From Armatimonadota bacterium (GTDB taxonomy: Bacteria > Sysuimicrobiota > Sysuimicrobiia > Sysuimicrobiales > Humicultoraceae), in the NCBI GenBank assembly GCA_031459855.1, contig JAVKHP010000002.1, positions 1-20,669 on the forward strand: DNA of 20,669 nucleotides. Reading direction: 5' to 3'. Every line of letters begins with the position of its first letter. Position 1 is the stretch's first letter. The position numbers were made by a program, and so were the translations under genes. This document shows positions 12,397-20,549 of the stretch, one piece after another. Below the pieces are notes generated by a model. The model ran no database searches, was not told the origin of the DNA, and was given only the letters and a program-made list of their open reading frames with translations.

Positions 12397-12525
12397 CCGG
12401 CAGGCGTTCGCCGAGACCCCATGGAGATCGTGGCGCCGCGACCACCGCGTCCGCTCATCCCGCTCGCGTGGTTCGACACGCGTCTCCTCTCGAGCCCCAC
12501 CGCGCCGCAGACGTTCGCGCGCCGG

Positions 12526-13233
<708 letters not shown>

Positions 13234-13300
13234 GCGTCCCTCCTGGCGGTCCGTCCGGCGCCCGGGGCACCTCCCGCCCTGCCGACCGCGTCCGGCTGGC

Positions 13301-13726
13301 CTAGCCGACCACCTCGAGCCCCATAGAGCGCGCCGTGCCCTCGATCATGCGCATCGCCGCCTCGAGGGTGGAGGCGTTGAGATCGGGCATCTTGCGTTCG
13401 GCGATCTCGCGGATCTGCTGCCGGGTGACCCGGCCCACCTTGGTCTTGTTAGGCTCGCCCGACCCCTTCTCCAGCCCGGCCGCCTGCTTGAGCAGGACCG
13501 ACGCCGGCGGCGTCTTGGTGACGAAGGTGAACGTCCGGTCGGCATAGACGGTGATCTCGACCGGCACGATCGTCCCCGCCATCTTGGCCGTCCGCTCGTT
13601 GTAGGCCTTGCAGAACTCCATGATGTTGACGCCGTGCTGCCCGAGCGCAGGCCCCACCGGCGGCGCAGGCGTCGCCTTCCCGGCCGGAATCTGGAGCTTC
13701 ACCACCGCCACGACCTTCTTCGCCAT
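13301..13726 (-). CDS. rplK: 50S ribosomal protein L11
   Basis: L11 binds the GTPase-associated centre of 23S rRNA with the L10-L12 stalk and is required for the stringent response through RelA. The product is 141 residues, the standard length. The N-terminal domain carries [20 protein letters not shown], the proline-rich region contacted by thiopeptides and release factors, followed by [13 protein letters not shown]. The C-terminal rRNA-binding domain is intact through [13 protein letters not shown]-type sequence and the end [18 protein letters not shown] element lies about 8 bases before the ATG at 13724-13726. It starts 27 bases after nusG, consistent with a secE-nusG-rplK-rplA operon. Confidence 0.98.
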   Translation of the reverse strand: MAKKVVAVVKLQIPAGKATPAPPVGPALGQHGVNIMEFCKAYNERTAKMAGTIVPVEITVYADRTFTFVTKTPPASVLLKQAAGLEKGSGEPNKTKVGRVTRQQIREIAERKMPDLNASTLEAAMRMIEGTARSMGLEVVG

Positions 13727-13753
13727 CGCGCACCCTCACTCGCCGGGTCCCAC

Positions 13754-14401
13754 CTAGAGCTTCTCCACCTGCCCGAAGTCCAGCTCCACGGGCGTCTCGC
13801 GCCCGAAGATGGAGACCAGCACCCGGACCTTCTCCTTCTCCATCATGATCTCGTCCACCACGCCGGTGAAGTCCATGAACGGCCCCGACGTGATCCGGAC
13901 CGGCGAGCCCTTCTGATAGGTGATGCGGTACTTGGGCGTCTCGTCCCGCAGCTGGCGCAGGAGCTGGCGCACCTCGCGATCCTCCAGCGGGATGGGGCGC
14001 GTGCCCGAGCCCACGAACCCCGTGACGCCCGGGGTGTTGCGGATCACGTACCAGGTGTCGTTCTCCAGCTCACCCTTCTCGTCGACCAGCACCTCGACCA
14101 GCACGTAGCCCGGGAAGATCTTTCGGTCGACCTCGCGCCGCTTCCCGGCCTTGATCTCCTTCTCCTTCTCGGTGGGGATCAGGACCTGGAAGATCTTCTC
14201 CTTCATCCCCATGGAGGCGATCCGGCGTTCGAGGTTCGACTTCACCTTGGCCTCGTACCCCGAGTAGGTGTGGATCACGAACCACTTGCGCCGGGGGTCG
14301 CGGGGGGTCGTGACGTCCTCCGCCTCGACAGCGGGCTCCTCGGCCTTGACCGGCTCGTCGGCGAACAGCTCCTTGACGATGTCTTCCGCTCGCTGCGACA
14401 T
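13754..14401 (-). CDS. nusG: Transcription elongation/termination factor NusG
   Basis: NusG binds the RNA polymerase clamp and affects elongation, pausing and termination, and links RNA polymerase to ribosomes. The NGN domain starts at about residue 39 with [20 protein letters not shown] and includes [10 protein letters not shown] and [10 protein letters not shown]. The C-terminal KOW domain begins near [18 protein letters not shown]. The product is 215 residues, about 35-40 longer than B. subtilis NusG because of an acidic N-terminal extension (residues 1-38, rich in E, D, A and P). No other plausible start is present before the NGN domain. The ATG lies 3 bases after the secE stop without a clear Shine-Dalgarno element, so translation is probably coupled to secE. 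Confidence 0.97.
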   Translation of the reverse strand: MSQRAEDIVKELFADEPVKAEEPAVEAEDVTTPRDPRRKWFVIHTYSGYEAKVKSNLERRIASMGMKEKIFQVLIPTEKEKEIKAGKRREVDRKIFPGYVLVEVLVDEKGELENDTWYVIRNTPGVTGFVGSGTRPIPLEDREVRQLLRQLRDETPKYRITYQKGSPVRITSGPFMDFTGVVDEIMMEKEKVRVLVSIFGRETPVELDFGQVEKL

Positions 14402-14404
14402 GGC

Positions 14405-14686
14405 CTACACCGGCGGCGCCACCAGGTAGCGCTTGATGAGCCACGTGTACACGTAGTCGAAGATCCCCAGGTAGACCGCCGTGACGAGGAGCACCACGAG
14501 CACCACCAGCGTCATGCTCACGAGCTCCCGGCGGGACGGCCACTCGACCCGTCCGAGCTCCACCCAGACCTCGTGCAGGTACCGGCTGATGCGTTCCACG
14601 ACGGCGGGCGCCCCGCGCACCGCAGGAAACCGGAGCGTGCGGGCAGCGGGGCGCGGTGCCACCTTTGCATCGGACGTTCGAGCCAT
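14405..14686 (-). CDS. secE: Protein translocase subunit SecE
   Basis: SecE is the essential small subunit of the SecYEG channel that clamps SecY in the membrane. The product is 93 residues. A basic N-terminal tail of about 30 residues leads to the amphipathic helix [20 protein letters not shown] with the conserved VEWPSR motif. A single membrane helix follows ([20 protein letters not shown], about 57-76), as in one-helix SecE proteins of most bacteria. GAGGAG lies 5 bases before the ATG at 14684-14686. It is the first gene after the strong promoter at 14746-14773 and directly precedes nusG, the near-universal pairing. rpmG, usually adjacent to secE, is displaced about 5.7 kb away by inserted genes. 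Confidence 0.96.
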   Translation of the reverse strand: MARTSDAKVAPRPAARTLRFPAVRGAPAVVERISRYLHEVWVELGRVEWPSRRELVSMTLVVLVVLLVTAVYLGIFDYVYTWLIKRYLVAPPV

Positions 14687-14710
14687 GGCCGCTCCTCTGG
14701 CGTTCGGGGC

Positions 14711-14738
14711 AAAAAAAAAGACACCAACGCCGCGCGTT
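14711..14738 (-). promoter_or_regulatory. secE leader: small hairpin followed by a run of nine U
   Basis: The minus-strand leader contains AACGC-GCG-GCGTT (14738-14726), a 5-bp stem with a three-base loop, then GGTGTC and nine consecutive T (14719-14711) before the secE ribosome binding site. The stem is short and six bases away from the T run, so termination would be weak, but pausing or polymerase slippage is plausible. A homopolymer of this length is striking in this GC-rich sequence. Confidence 0.5.
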
Positions 14739-14745
14739 CACCGCC

Positions 14746-14773
14746 ATTATAACAGTCCACCGTGCCCTGTCAA
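14746..14773 (-). promoter_or_regulatory. Strong promoter of secE-nusG-rplK-rplA
   Basis: On the minus strand perfect TTGACA (14768-14773) and perfect TATAAT (14746-14751) are separated by 16 bases. The predicted start near 14739 gives a leader of about 53 bases before secE. The 173 bases further upstream to the next gene hold nothing I can recognise. Confidence 0.88.
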
Positions 14774-14946
14774 CGACGCGGCAGGGCTCGCGACAGGCCC
14801 GCACCGCACCGCCGCCCACCGTGTCGCCGTCGCCGCGGACGCCGTCCAGGACTCCGGGGCCAGCCGGGCGACGATCACCCGCCGGCGTCATCTGGAACCC
14901 TGCGGCCTGCGCCCGGCCGTCGACCCGTCGGGGCCGCCGTGCACGC

Positions 14947-15522
14947 TCACCGGGGACCCAGCAGGCGCGCGGCCAGGAGCCGGACGACGCAGTCGAGGGC
15001 CTCACTCGCGAGCGGGGACCCGGCGCAGCCGATCTCCTCCTCGAACAGCTTCAGGCGCGTGGCCACATCCAGGACACGGAAGTCGATGGCTGCTTTGGCG
15101 TCGTCGCCGTCCTCCCCCACGCGCAGACGGCCGACGCGCCCCTGCTCGAGCCGGACGACCCGGCCCGTGAGGATGGCGTCAGCACCCAGACGCCTGGCCA
15201 GCGCGATGCTGCGCGACGGACTGATCAGGTCTGCTGGGGTCACGCCCTCGCTGGCCATGGCAGCGCTGACGGCCACGGGCCCGAGGACCTGGAACGGAGC
15301 GCGGCGCAGTAGCACGGCCAGGCGGTCGGCCGCAGCGGCGGTGAGCCACCGCGTGGGCGGATCCTCGTTGAGGAACGGCGCCACGGCCAGCACGCGCACC
15401 CGCGACAGGTCCGGACCGGGCATGCCGCCGGTCGCGGCCGGCCGCGGCGCGCTCACTGCCGCGAGTGCCGCCAACCCGGCCACGGTGCCGACCCTGGCCA
15501 GCCGGCGCCATGCGTCGCGCAT
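14947..15522 (-). CDS. Predicted exported protein with TolB-N/CsgG-like fold
   Basis: The product is 191 residues. An Arg-rich start and a hydrophobic stretch (VGTVAGLAALAAVSA, residues 11-25) look like a signal peptide; there is no lipobox cysteine. The rest carries a pattern shared by TolB N-terminal, CsgG, FlgO and related periplasmic proteins: RVLAVAPFLNED (42-53), an amphipathic helix around ADRLAVLLRR, FQVLGP, then ALARRLGADAILTGRVVRLEQG (107-128). Two cysteines (C166, C178) near the C terminus could form a disulfide. Function is not known; such domains occur in envelope or surface-assembly proteins. The ATG at 15520-15522 has GGGAGG 12 bases upstream. It lies 26 bases after the membrane protein gene and is probably cotranscribed with it and tRNA-Trp. 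Confidence 0.72.
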   Translation of the reverse strand: MRDAWRRLARVGTVAGLAALAAVSAPRPAATGGMPGPDLSRVRVLAVAPFLNEDPPTRWLTAAAADRLAVLLRRAPFQVLGPVAVSAAMASEGVTPADLISPSRSIALARRLGADAILTGRVVRLEQGRVGRLRVGEDGDDAKAAIDFRVLDVATRLKLFEEEIGCAGSPLASEALDCVVRLLAARLLGPR

Positions 15523-15548
15523 CGTGCGCTGCGACCTCCCCGTCGCGC

Positions 15549-16004
15549 CTACGGCTTGAACACTGCCAGCCCGACGATCGCCAGCGCCAGGGCACCGCCC
15601 GCCAGGCCCAGCCGCAGCTGGCGCCGCGCCAGCGCCGGAACCTGGGCTGCGGACCGCCGGCCCGACGCGTGCAGGGCCGCGACCAGCATGCGCAGGGCGG
15701 GCCGCTGGCCGCCGAACAACAGCACCAGCCCCGCTAGGACGAGCACCACCTTCACGACGAGCCAGGCCGGCGGCGCCCCGGGCCAGTCCTGAACGGCCAC
15801 GAGGCCGATCCCCGTGGCCACGGTCAGGAGCACTGCGGGCGCAATCACCCGATCGAGCAACCAGACCGTGGTCTCGGCGACGAAGATCATCAGGGAGGGC
15901 TGGCCGCTGCGGCGCGCCCGCGCACCCCACAGGCCAAACAGCGCGCCACCGCCGACCCAGACGATGACCCCGAGCAGGTGCAGGTACAGTAGCGTCTCGC
16001 GCAC
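15549..16004 (-). CDS. Small four-helix integral membrane protein, DUF2269-like
   Basis: The product is 151 residues from a GTG at 16002-16004 with GGAGG 6 bases upstream. Four hydrophobic segments are visible at about residues 5-25, 54-71, 80-98 and 132-149. The first contains LYLHLLGVIVWVGGGALFG, a pattern (helix with a His and a WVGG turn) seen in DUF2269 and CopD-like membrane proteins. No catalytic motif can be named. A longer frame continues upstream into tRNA-Trp and is not credible as coding. The gene starts 32 bases after the tRNA-Trp 3' end and is probably transcribed from the tRNA promoter. The family assignment is from pattern recognition only and the role is unknown. Confidence 0.7.
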   Translation of the reverse strand: MRETLLYLHLLGVIVWVGGGALFGLWGARARRSGQPSLMIFVAETTVWLLDRVIAPAVLLTVATGIGLVAVQDWPGAPPAWLVVKVVLVLAGLVLLFGGQRPALRMLVAALHASGRRSAAQVPALARRQLRLGLAGGALALAIVGLAVFKP

Positions 16005-16036
16005 AACCGGCCTCCGGTGGCAGCGCAGCGGCGACC

Positions 16037-16113
<77 letters not shown>

Positions 16114-16126
16114 GCGTTCACCCCTG

Positions 16127-16155
16127 ATTATAGGAACGCGCCCCTGCCCCTGCAA
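16127..16155 (-). promoter_or_regulatory. Promoter of tRNA-Trp
   Basis: On the minus strand TTGCAG (16150-16155) is followed after 17 bases by a perfect TATAAT (16127-16132). The expected start near 16120 is about 7 bases upstream of the mature tRNA 5' end. Confidence 0.75.
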
Positions 16156-16505
16156 CGCCTCAGCCGGCACGCCCGCGGGCGCTCCGACGACAGCACCGAC
16201 CACCCGTTGAGGAACCACCCCCTGCCGCGCCCGAGCCACGGTGCCGACGCGCGCTGTGCGCAACAACCGCCCCCGGCAAGGGTGGCACATCCGCGCGGCC
16301 GGCGGGCGTCCGCGCACGGTTGCGGCGCACAGCGGAGCCACGGCGTGGCATCCGCGTGCCATCCCCGCCGGCGGCGCCGCCTGCCGCTTCGTACACGCGT
16401 GTGGCGACAGGAAGCCACCCGGGCCATGGCCAACTGCGATACGGCGAGGCCGCCGGTCGTCGTATGGACGGCAGGGCCCGACGCTGTCCACTGGTGCGCA
16501 CATCG
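16156..16505. other. Non-coding spacer between the tRNA-Trp promoter and iolB
   Basis: These 350 bases separate divergent units. I see no convincing gene and no clear plus-strand promoter for iolB. Two perfect 10-bp palindromes occur, ACACGCGTGT at 16393-16402 and GGCCATGGCC at 16422-16431. Either could be an operator for the iol genes, but palindromes of this size are expected by chance at about this rate. Confidence 0.4.
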
Positions 16506-17387
16506 ATGCCCTACACCGCCGAGTTGCTCCACATCCCGCCCCTCCTGCGCGGCGAGGCGCCAGGTGTGATCACCCGGGTGACGCCCGCACAGGCGGGATG
16601 GCGCCTGCTGACGGTCGAGGTGCGGCGGCTCCACGCCGGCGGGCGGTGGACGATGTCCACCGGGGAGCAGGAGGCGGTGCTGGTGGTCCTGGGCGGGCAG
16701 GGCGCGGTGACGTCCAACCGGGGAGCCTGGCCGCGGCTCGGTGCGCGCCCCAACGTCTTCGCGGGCATGCCCCACGCCCTCTACCTGCCGCGCCGGACCG
16801 ACGTGGAGATCGAGGCGGTCAGCCCTGTGCTGGAGGTCGCCTGCGGATGGGCGCCGACCGACCGGGACTACCCGCCGCGGCTCGTCACCCCGGCCGAGGT
16901 CCAGGTCGAACTGCGCGGCGGAGCCAACGCCTCGCGGCAGATCCACACCATCGTCCCGCCCGGCTTCCCGTGCCATCGCCTGGTCTGCGTCGAGGTGTAC
17001 ACGCCGGGCGGGAACTGGAGCAGCTACCCACCCCACAAGCACGACGTCCACCGCGAGGCGCCGGATGGGGCCCTGCTCGAAGCGGATCTCGAGGAGGTGT
17101 ACTACTACCGCTTCGACCGTCCAGAGGGGTTCGCGCTGCAACGCGTCTACACCGCCGACGGCACCCTTGACGCCGCGGTCGTCGCCCGGGACCACGACAT
17201 CGTCCTGGTGCCCGAAGGCTACCATCCCGTATGCGCGGCCTTCGGATACACGTGCTACTACCTGAACTTCCTGGCAGGCTCGGCGCAGTCGCTGGCCAAC
17301 AGCGAAGACCCGGCGCACGCGTGGGTCAAGACCCTCTGGACGAGCAGCGATCCGCGCCTGCCCATCGTGCCCGCGAGCGGGACGTGA
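16506..17387 (+). CDS. iolB: 5-deoxy-glucuronate isomerase IolB
   Basis: IolB converts 5-deoxy-D-glucuronate to 2-deoxy-5-keto-D-gluconate in cytoplasmic myo-inositol breakdown. The product is 293 residues, near the family length of about 270, and a bicupin. The C-terminal metal site is visible: NWSSYPPHKHD (H177, H179), EEVYYYRFD (E196/E197) and EGYHPV (H240). GGYTC-like ends and the YLNFLAG segment also match IolB. The ATG at 16506 (MPYTAELLHIPPLLRG) is chosen by family length; it has no recognisable Shine-Dalgarno element and longer in-frame starts exist at 16464 and upstream. It lies 73 bases before iolD on the same strand. It is on the strand opposite to the surrounding ribosomal genes. 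Confidence 0.9.
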   Translation: MPYTAELLHIPPLLRGEAPGVITRVTPAQAGWRLLTVEVRRLHAGGRWTMSTGEQEAVLVVLGGQGAVTSNRGAWPRLGARPNVFAGMPHALYLPRRTDVEIEAVSPVLEVACGWAPTDRDYPPRLVTPAEVQVELRGGANASRQIHTIVPPGFPCHRLVCVEVYTPGGNWSSYPPHKHDVHREAPDGALLEADLEEVYYYRFDRPEGFALQRVYTADGTLDAAVVARDHDIVLVPEGYHPVCAAFGYTCYYLNFLAGSAQSLANSEDPAHAWVKTLWTSSDPRLPIVPASGT

Positions 17388-17460
17388 GGAGCCGCGGGCG
17401 GCGGACACGACCGGCGCGTCCCGGCACAGGCGCACACGGTGATCGCAGGAGGGGCAGCAC

Positions 17461-19323
17461 ATGCGGACACGGCGGCTGACGATGGCACAGGCCCTCGTCA
17501 CGTTCCTGGCGCACCAGTACACGGAACGCGACGGCCGACGGCAGCGGTTCTTCGCCGGGGTGTGGGGCATCTTCGGCCACGGCAACGTCGCGGGGATCGG
17601 CGAGGCCCTGCAGCACCAGACGGCGCTCCGGTACTACCAGGCGCGCAACGAGCAGGCCATGGTCCACGCGGCCGTTGCGTTCGCCAAGGCGTCGAACCGG
17701 CTGCGCGCGTTCGCCTGCACGACCTCGATCGGCCCCGGCGCCACCAACATGGTGACCGCGGCGGCGGGTGCCACCATCAACCGCCTGCCGGTGTTGCTGC
17801 TCCCGGGGGACATCTTCGCGCGCCGGACCGTGGCGCCGGTGCTGCAGCAACTGGACGTCGCCTGGTCGCACGACGTCTCGGTCAACGACTGCTTCAAACC
17901 GATCTCCCGCTACTGGGACCGGATCAACCGGCCCGACCAGCTCCCGGTGGCGCTCATGGAGGCGATGCGGGTGCTGACCTCTCCGGCGGACACGGGCGCG
18001 GTCACCCTGGCGCTGCCCCAAGACGTGCAGGCGGAGGCCTGGAACTACCCCGAGGCCCTGTTCGCCGACCGCGTCTGGACGATCCCCCGGCCGCGCGCCG
18101 ACCGGGCCGCCGTGCAGACCGCCGCAGCCTGGATCCGGCAGGCGACGGCGCCGCTCCTGATCGCCGGTGGCGGCGTCCTCTACAGCGAGGCCACGGCGGC
18201 CCTGGACCGCTTCGCGCGCCAGACCGGCATCCCGGTGGGCGTGACGCAGGCGGGCAAGAGCGCCCTGCCCGACGACCACCCGCAGCACGTGGGCGGCGTC
18301 GGGGTCACGGGGACGGCGGCGGCCAACCGGCTGGCACGCGAGGCCGACCTGATCCTGGCCGTGGGCACGCGCCTGGGTGACTTCACCACCGCCTCCAAGA
18401 CCGCCTTCCAGCACCCGGCCGTGCGGTTCGTCGCCATCAACGTCGCAGCCCCCGAAGCCCACCGCCACGCCGCGCTGGCCCTGGTGGGCGACGCGCGGGT
18501 CACGCTGGAGGAGCTGGGTGAGGCGCTGGCCGGGTACCGGGTCAGTACCGCGTATGCCGATCGCGTCGCCCAGCTGCGCGCCGCATGGGCGGACGAGGTC
18601 GCACGCCTCACCGCACCGCAGGGAGGGCCGCGCCTGCGCCAGGCCGAGGTGATCGGCGTGGTGAACGCGTTCGCCCGGCCGCGCGACGTGGTGGTCTGCG
18701 CCGCGGGGAGCCTGCCCGGCGACCTGCACAAGCTCTGGCGCGCCGGGGACCCGGGCTCGTACCACGTGGAGTACGGCTACTCGTGCATGGGGTACGAGAT
18801 CCCCGGCGGCTTGGGCGTCCGGCTGGCCGACCCGTCGCGCGACGTGTACGTCATGGTCGGGGACGGCTCCTACCTCATGATGCCCTCGGAGCTCGTCACG
18901 GCCGTGCAGGAAGGCATCAAGGTGACGATCGTGCTGCTGGACAACCACGGGTTCGCGAGCATCAAGGGGCTGTCGATGGCCGTGGGCTCCGAGGGTTTCG
19001 GCACCGAGTACCGGTACCGCAACCCGGCCACCGGGCAGCTGGACGGCGCGGTGCTGCCGGTCGACCTGGCGGCCAACGCGGCCAGCCTGGGCGCGCGCGC
19101 CATTCGGGTCGCGACCCGGGAGGCCCTGGCGGATGCGTTGGAGGAAGCCCGGCGCGAAGTGCGCCCGACCGTGATCGTGGTCGAGGTGGAGCTGGACGAC
19201 CGGCTCCCCGCGTACGACGCCTGGTGGGACGTGCCCGTAGCGGAGGTCTCCTCCTCGGCGCGTGTCCGGGAGGCGCGGGCCGCCTACGAGGAGGGGCGCC
19301 GCCGGGAGCGGTTCTTCCTGTAG
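17461..19323 (+). CDS. iolD: 3D-(3,5/4)-trihydroxycyclohexane-1,2-dione hydrolase IolD
   Basis: IolD is the thiamine diphosphate enzyme that opens the inositol-derived ring to give 5-deoxy-glucuronate, the substrate of IolB. The product is 620 residues, normal for the family. The catalytic ThDP glutamate is in ARNEQAMVHAA (E64), and the ThDP/magnesium motif runs from GDGSYLM (467-473) to N495 in LLDNHGF. IolD-like signatures include WGIFGHGNVAGIGEAL (35-50) and GYEIPGGLGVRL. An AGGAGG element 8 bases before the ATG fixes the start. Its 3' end overlaps the convergent kinase gene by 40 bases. Acetolactate synthase and other ThDP enzymes share the fold, but the IolB neighbour and the FGHGN motif support IolD. 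Confidence 0.93.
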   Translation: MRTRRLTMAQALVTFLAHQYTERDGRRQRFFAGVWGIFGHGNVAGIGEALQHQTALRYYQARNEQAMVHAAVAFAKASNRLRAFACTTSIGPGATNMVTAAAGATINRLPVLLLPGDIFARRTVAPVLQQLDVAWSHDVSVNDCFKPISRYWDRINRPDQLPVALMEAMRVLTSPADTGAVTLALPQDVQAEAWNYPEALFADRVWTIPRPRADRAAVQTAAAWIRQATAPLLIAGGGVLYSEATAALDRFARQTGIPVGVTQAGKSALPDDHPQHVGGVGVTGTAAANRLAREADLILAVGTRLGDFTTASKTAFQHPAVRFVAINVAAPEAHRHAALALVGDARVTLEELGEALAGYRVSTAYADRVAQLRAAWADEVARLTAPQGGPRLRQAEVIGVVNAFARPRDVVVCAAGSLPGDLHKLWRAGDPGSYHVEYGYSCMGYEIPGGLGVRLADPSRDVYVMVGDGSYLMMPSELVTAVQEGIKVTIVLLDNHGFASIKGLSMAVGSEGFGTEYRYRNPATGQLDGAVLPVDLAANAASLGARAIRVATREALADALEEARREVRPTVIVVEVELDDRLPAYDAWWDVPVAEVSSSARVREARAAYEEGRRRERFFL

Positions 19324-20303
19324 GCCGACGCGCGCGGCAGCACCTCGCCGTCGACCACCCGGCCGCCGGCGAGCAGCGTGTCGATCTCCCAGGGCCGTGG
19401 CATGGCCGTGCTGCACGACAGCCGCGCGGCCACGATGGCGCCCGCAGCGTTGGCGCGGGATACGGCCTGGTGGGGGGCCAGGCCCGCCAGCAGCGCCGCG
19501 CCAAACGCCGCAGCGAAGGCGTCGCCTGCGCCCAGCCCGTTCACCACGGGGACCGGAAGCCCGGGCACGTCCACGCGCCCGGTGCGCTCGATGACGGCCG
19601 CGCCCTCCGGGCCGCGCTTGAGGACGACCAGGCGTGGCCCCAGCGCCAGCGCCTCATCGGGGTCCAACCGCGCCGCGGCGAACTCGCCGGTGCTGCCGAG
19701 GACGATCGTCGCCCGGCTGGCCGCCTCCCGGATCTGCGCGGCGTAGTCACCAGGGTCGTCCCACAGTTGGTCGCGCCAGTCGAGGTCGAGGACCGTCGCC
19801 GGCAGGAGTCCCGCACCGGCGGCGGGCCGCGATGCCAGCGCCGCGAAGGTCGTGCTGCGGCTGGGCTCCCGGGCGAAGCCCGTCCCGCTCACGTAGAGCA
19901 CCGGCGCGACGGCCACCACGTCCAGCGGCAGATCCTCGGGCCGCAGCTCCCAGTCGGGGCAGGTCGGCGTGCGGTAGAAGGTGATGGGAAACCGGTCGGG
20001 GGGCCAGGCCTCGCAGAACGCGAGGGCCGTGCGCAGCGTGGGATGCACCCGGAGCCAGCGGACGTCGACGCCCTCGGCGGCCAGGAAGGTGCGGATGAAC
20101 CGGCCGTGCCCGTCGTCGCCCACGGCCGAGAGGATCGCCACCCGGACGCCCAGCCGGGCCAGGCCGGTGGCGACGTTGCCGGCGAACCCGCCGACGAACC
20201 GCTCGAAGGTCCGGACCGCTTCCAGCGGCGTGTTGAGCTGCAGCGGGTACAGGTCGGCGCCGACGCGGCCGAGGACGAAGGCCTGGGGCGCCAGGGGCGT
20301 CAT
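19284..20303 (-). CDS. iolC: PfkB-family sugar kinase, probably 5-dehydro-2-deoxygluconokinase IolC
   Basis: The product is 339 residues of the PfkB/ribokinase family. Signature one is VGGFAGNVATGLARLG (37-52). Signature two is NGLGAGDAFAAAFGAALLAG (255-274) with the anion hole GAGD and catalytic base D261. FYRTPTCPDW (109-118) matches the FYR segment typical of IolC substrates-side sequence. Beside iolB and iolD the likely reaction is phosphorylation of 2-deoxy-5-keto-gluconate, the IolB product. Specificity cannot be proven by sequence; other keto-sugar kinases are possible. The ATG at 20301-20303 is chosen by alignment of MTPLAPQAFVLGRVGADLY with kinases; no good Shine-Dalgarno is seen and a TTG at 20331-20333 adds 10 residues. 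It runs with rpmG and tuf, 82 bases after rpmG, so it may be read from the tuf transcript. Confidence 0.82.
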   Translation of the reverse strand: MTPLAPQAFVLGRVGADLYPLQLNTPLEAVRTFERFVGGFAGNVATGLARLGVRVAILSAVGDDGHGRFIRTFLAAEGVDVRWLRVHPTLRTALAFCEAWPPDRFPITFYRTPTCPDWELRPEDLPLDVVAVAPVLYVSGTGFAREPSRSTTFAALASRPAAGAGLLPATVLDLDWRDQLWDDPGDYAAQIREAASRATIVLGSTGEFAAARLDPDEALALGPRLVVLKRGPEGAAVIERTGRVDVPGLPVPVVNGLGAGDAFAAAFGAALLAGLAPHQAVSRANAAGAIVAARLSCSTAMPRPWEIDTLLAGGRVVDGEVLPRASAYRKNRSRRRPSS

Positions 20304-20385
20304 GCGCCGGACTGGCGGGCGAGCCCGTGCCAACGACGGCCGCAGGTCTCCCCGCGCTCGCCCACCGCGCGGGGTGGCAGCGGGC

Positions 20386-20547
20386 CTAGCGGGTCTCGCG
20401 GTGCGGGGTGTGCTTGCGGCACCAGGGACAGTACTTGCGCAGCTCGAGCCGGTCGGGGTCGTTGCGCTTGTTCTTGGTGGTGGTGTAGTTGCGCCGGCGG
20501 CAGACCGTGCAGGCCAGGGTGACGATGGGACGCAGGTCGGTGGCCAT
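20386..20547 (-). CDS. rpmG: 50S ribosomal protein L33
   Basis: This small gene encodes a 53-residue L33, a zinc-ribbon large-subunit protein, beginning [20 protein letters not shown]. Both CxxC pairs are present (C13/C16 and C40/C43), so it is the zinc-binding C+ type, and [20 protein letters not shown] is typical L33. The ATG at 20545-20547 begins 2 bases after the tuf stop codon, with AAGGTGATC upstream inside the end of tuf; translational coupling to tuf is likely. tuf-rpmG is a common pair in bacteria, normally followed by tRNA-Trp and secE; here the kinase gene follows instead. Confidence 0.96.
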   Translation of the reverse strand: MATDLRPIVTLACTVCRRRNYTTTKNKRNDPDRLELRKYCPWCRKHTPHRETR

Positions 20548-20549
20548 GG

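Noticed and set aside
16393-16431. Palindromes ACACGCGTGT and GGCCATGGCC as iol operators
   Set aside because: Ten-base palindromes are expected by chance in a region of this size, and no regulator gene or repeated copy supports them.
20361-20378. CCACC/GGTGG hairpin between rpmG and the kinase as a terminator
   Set aside because: The stem is only 5 bp and no T-run follows, so it is too weak to claim.
18585-20522. 645-codon plus-strand frame across the end of iolD, the kinase and rpmG
   Set aside because: It overlaps three genes with recognisable family motifs and has none itself.
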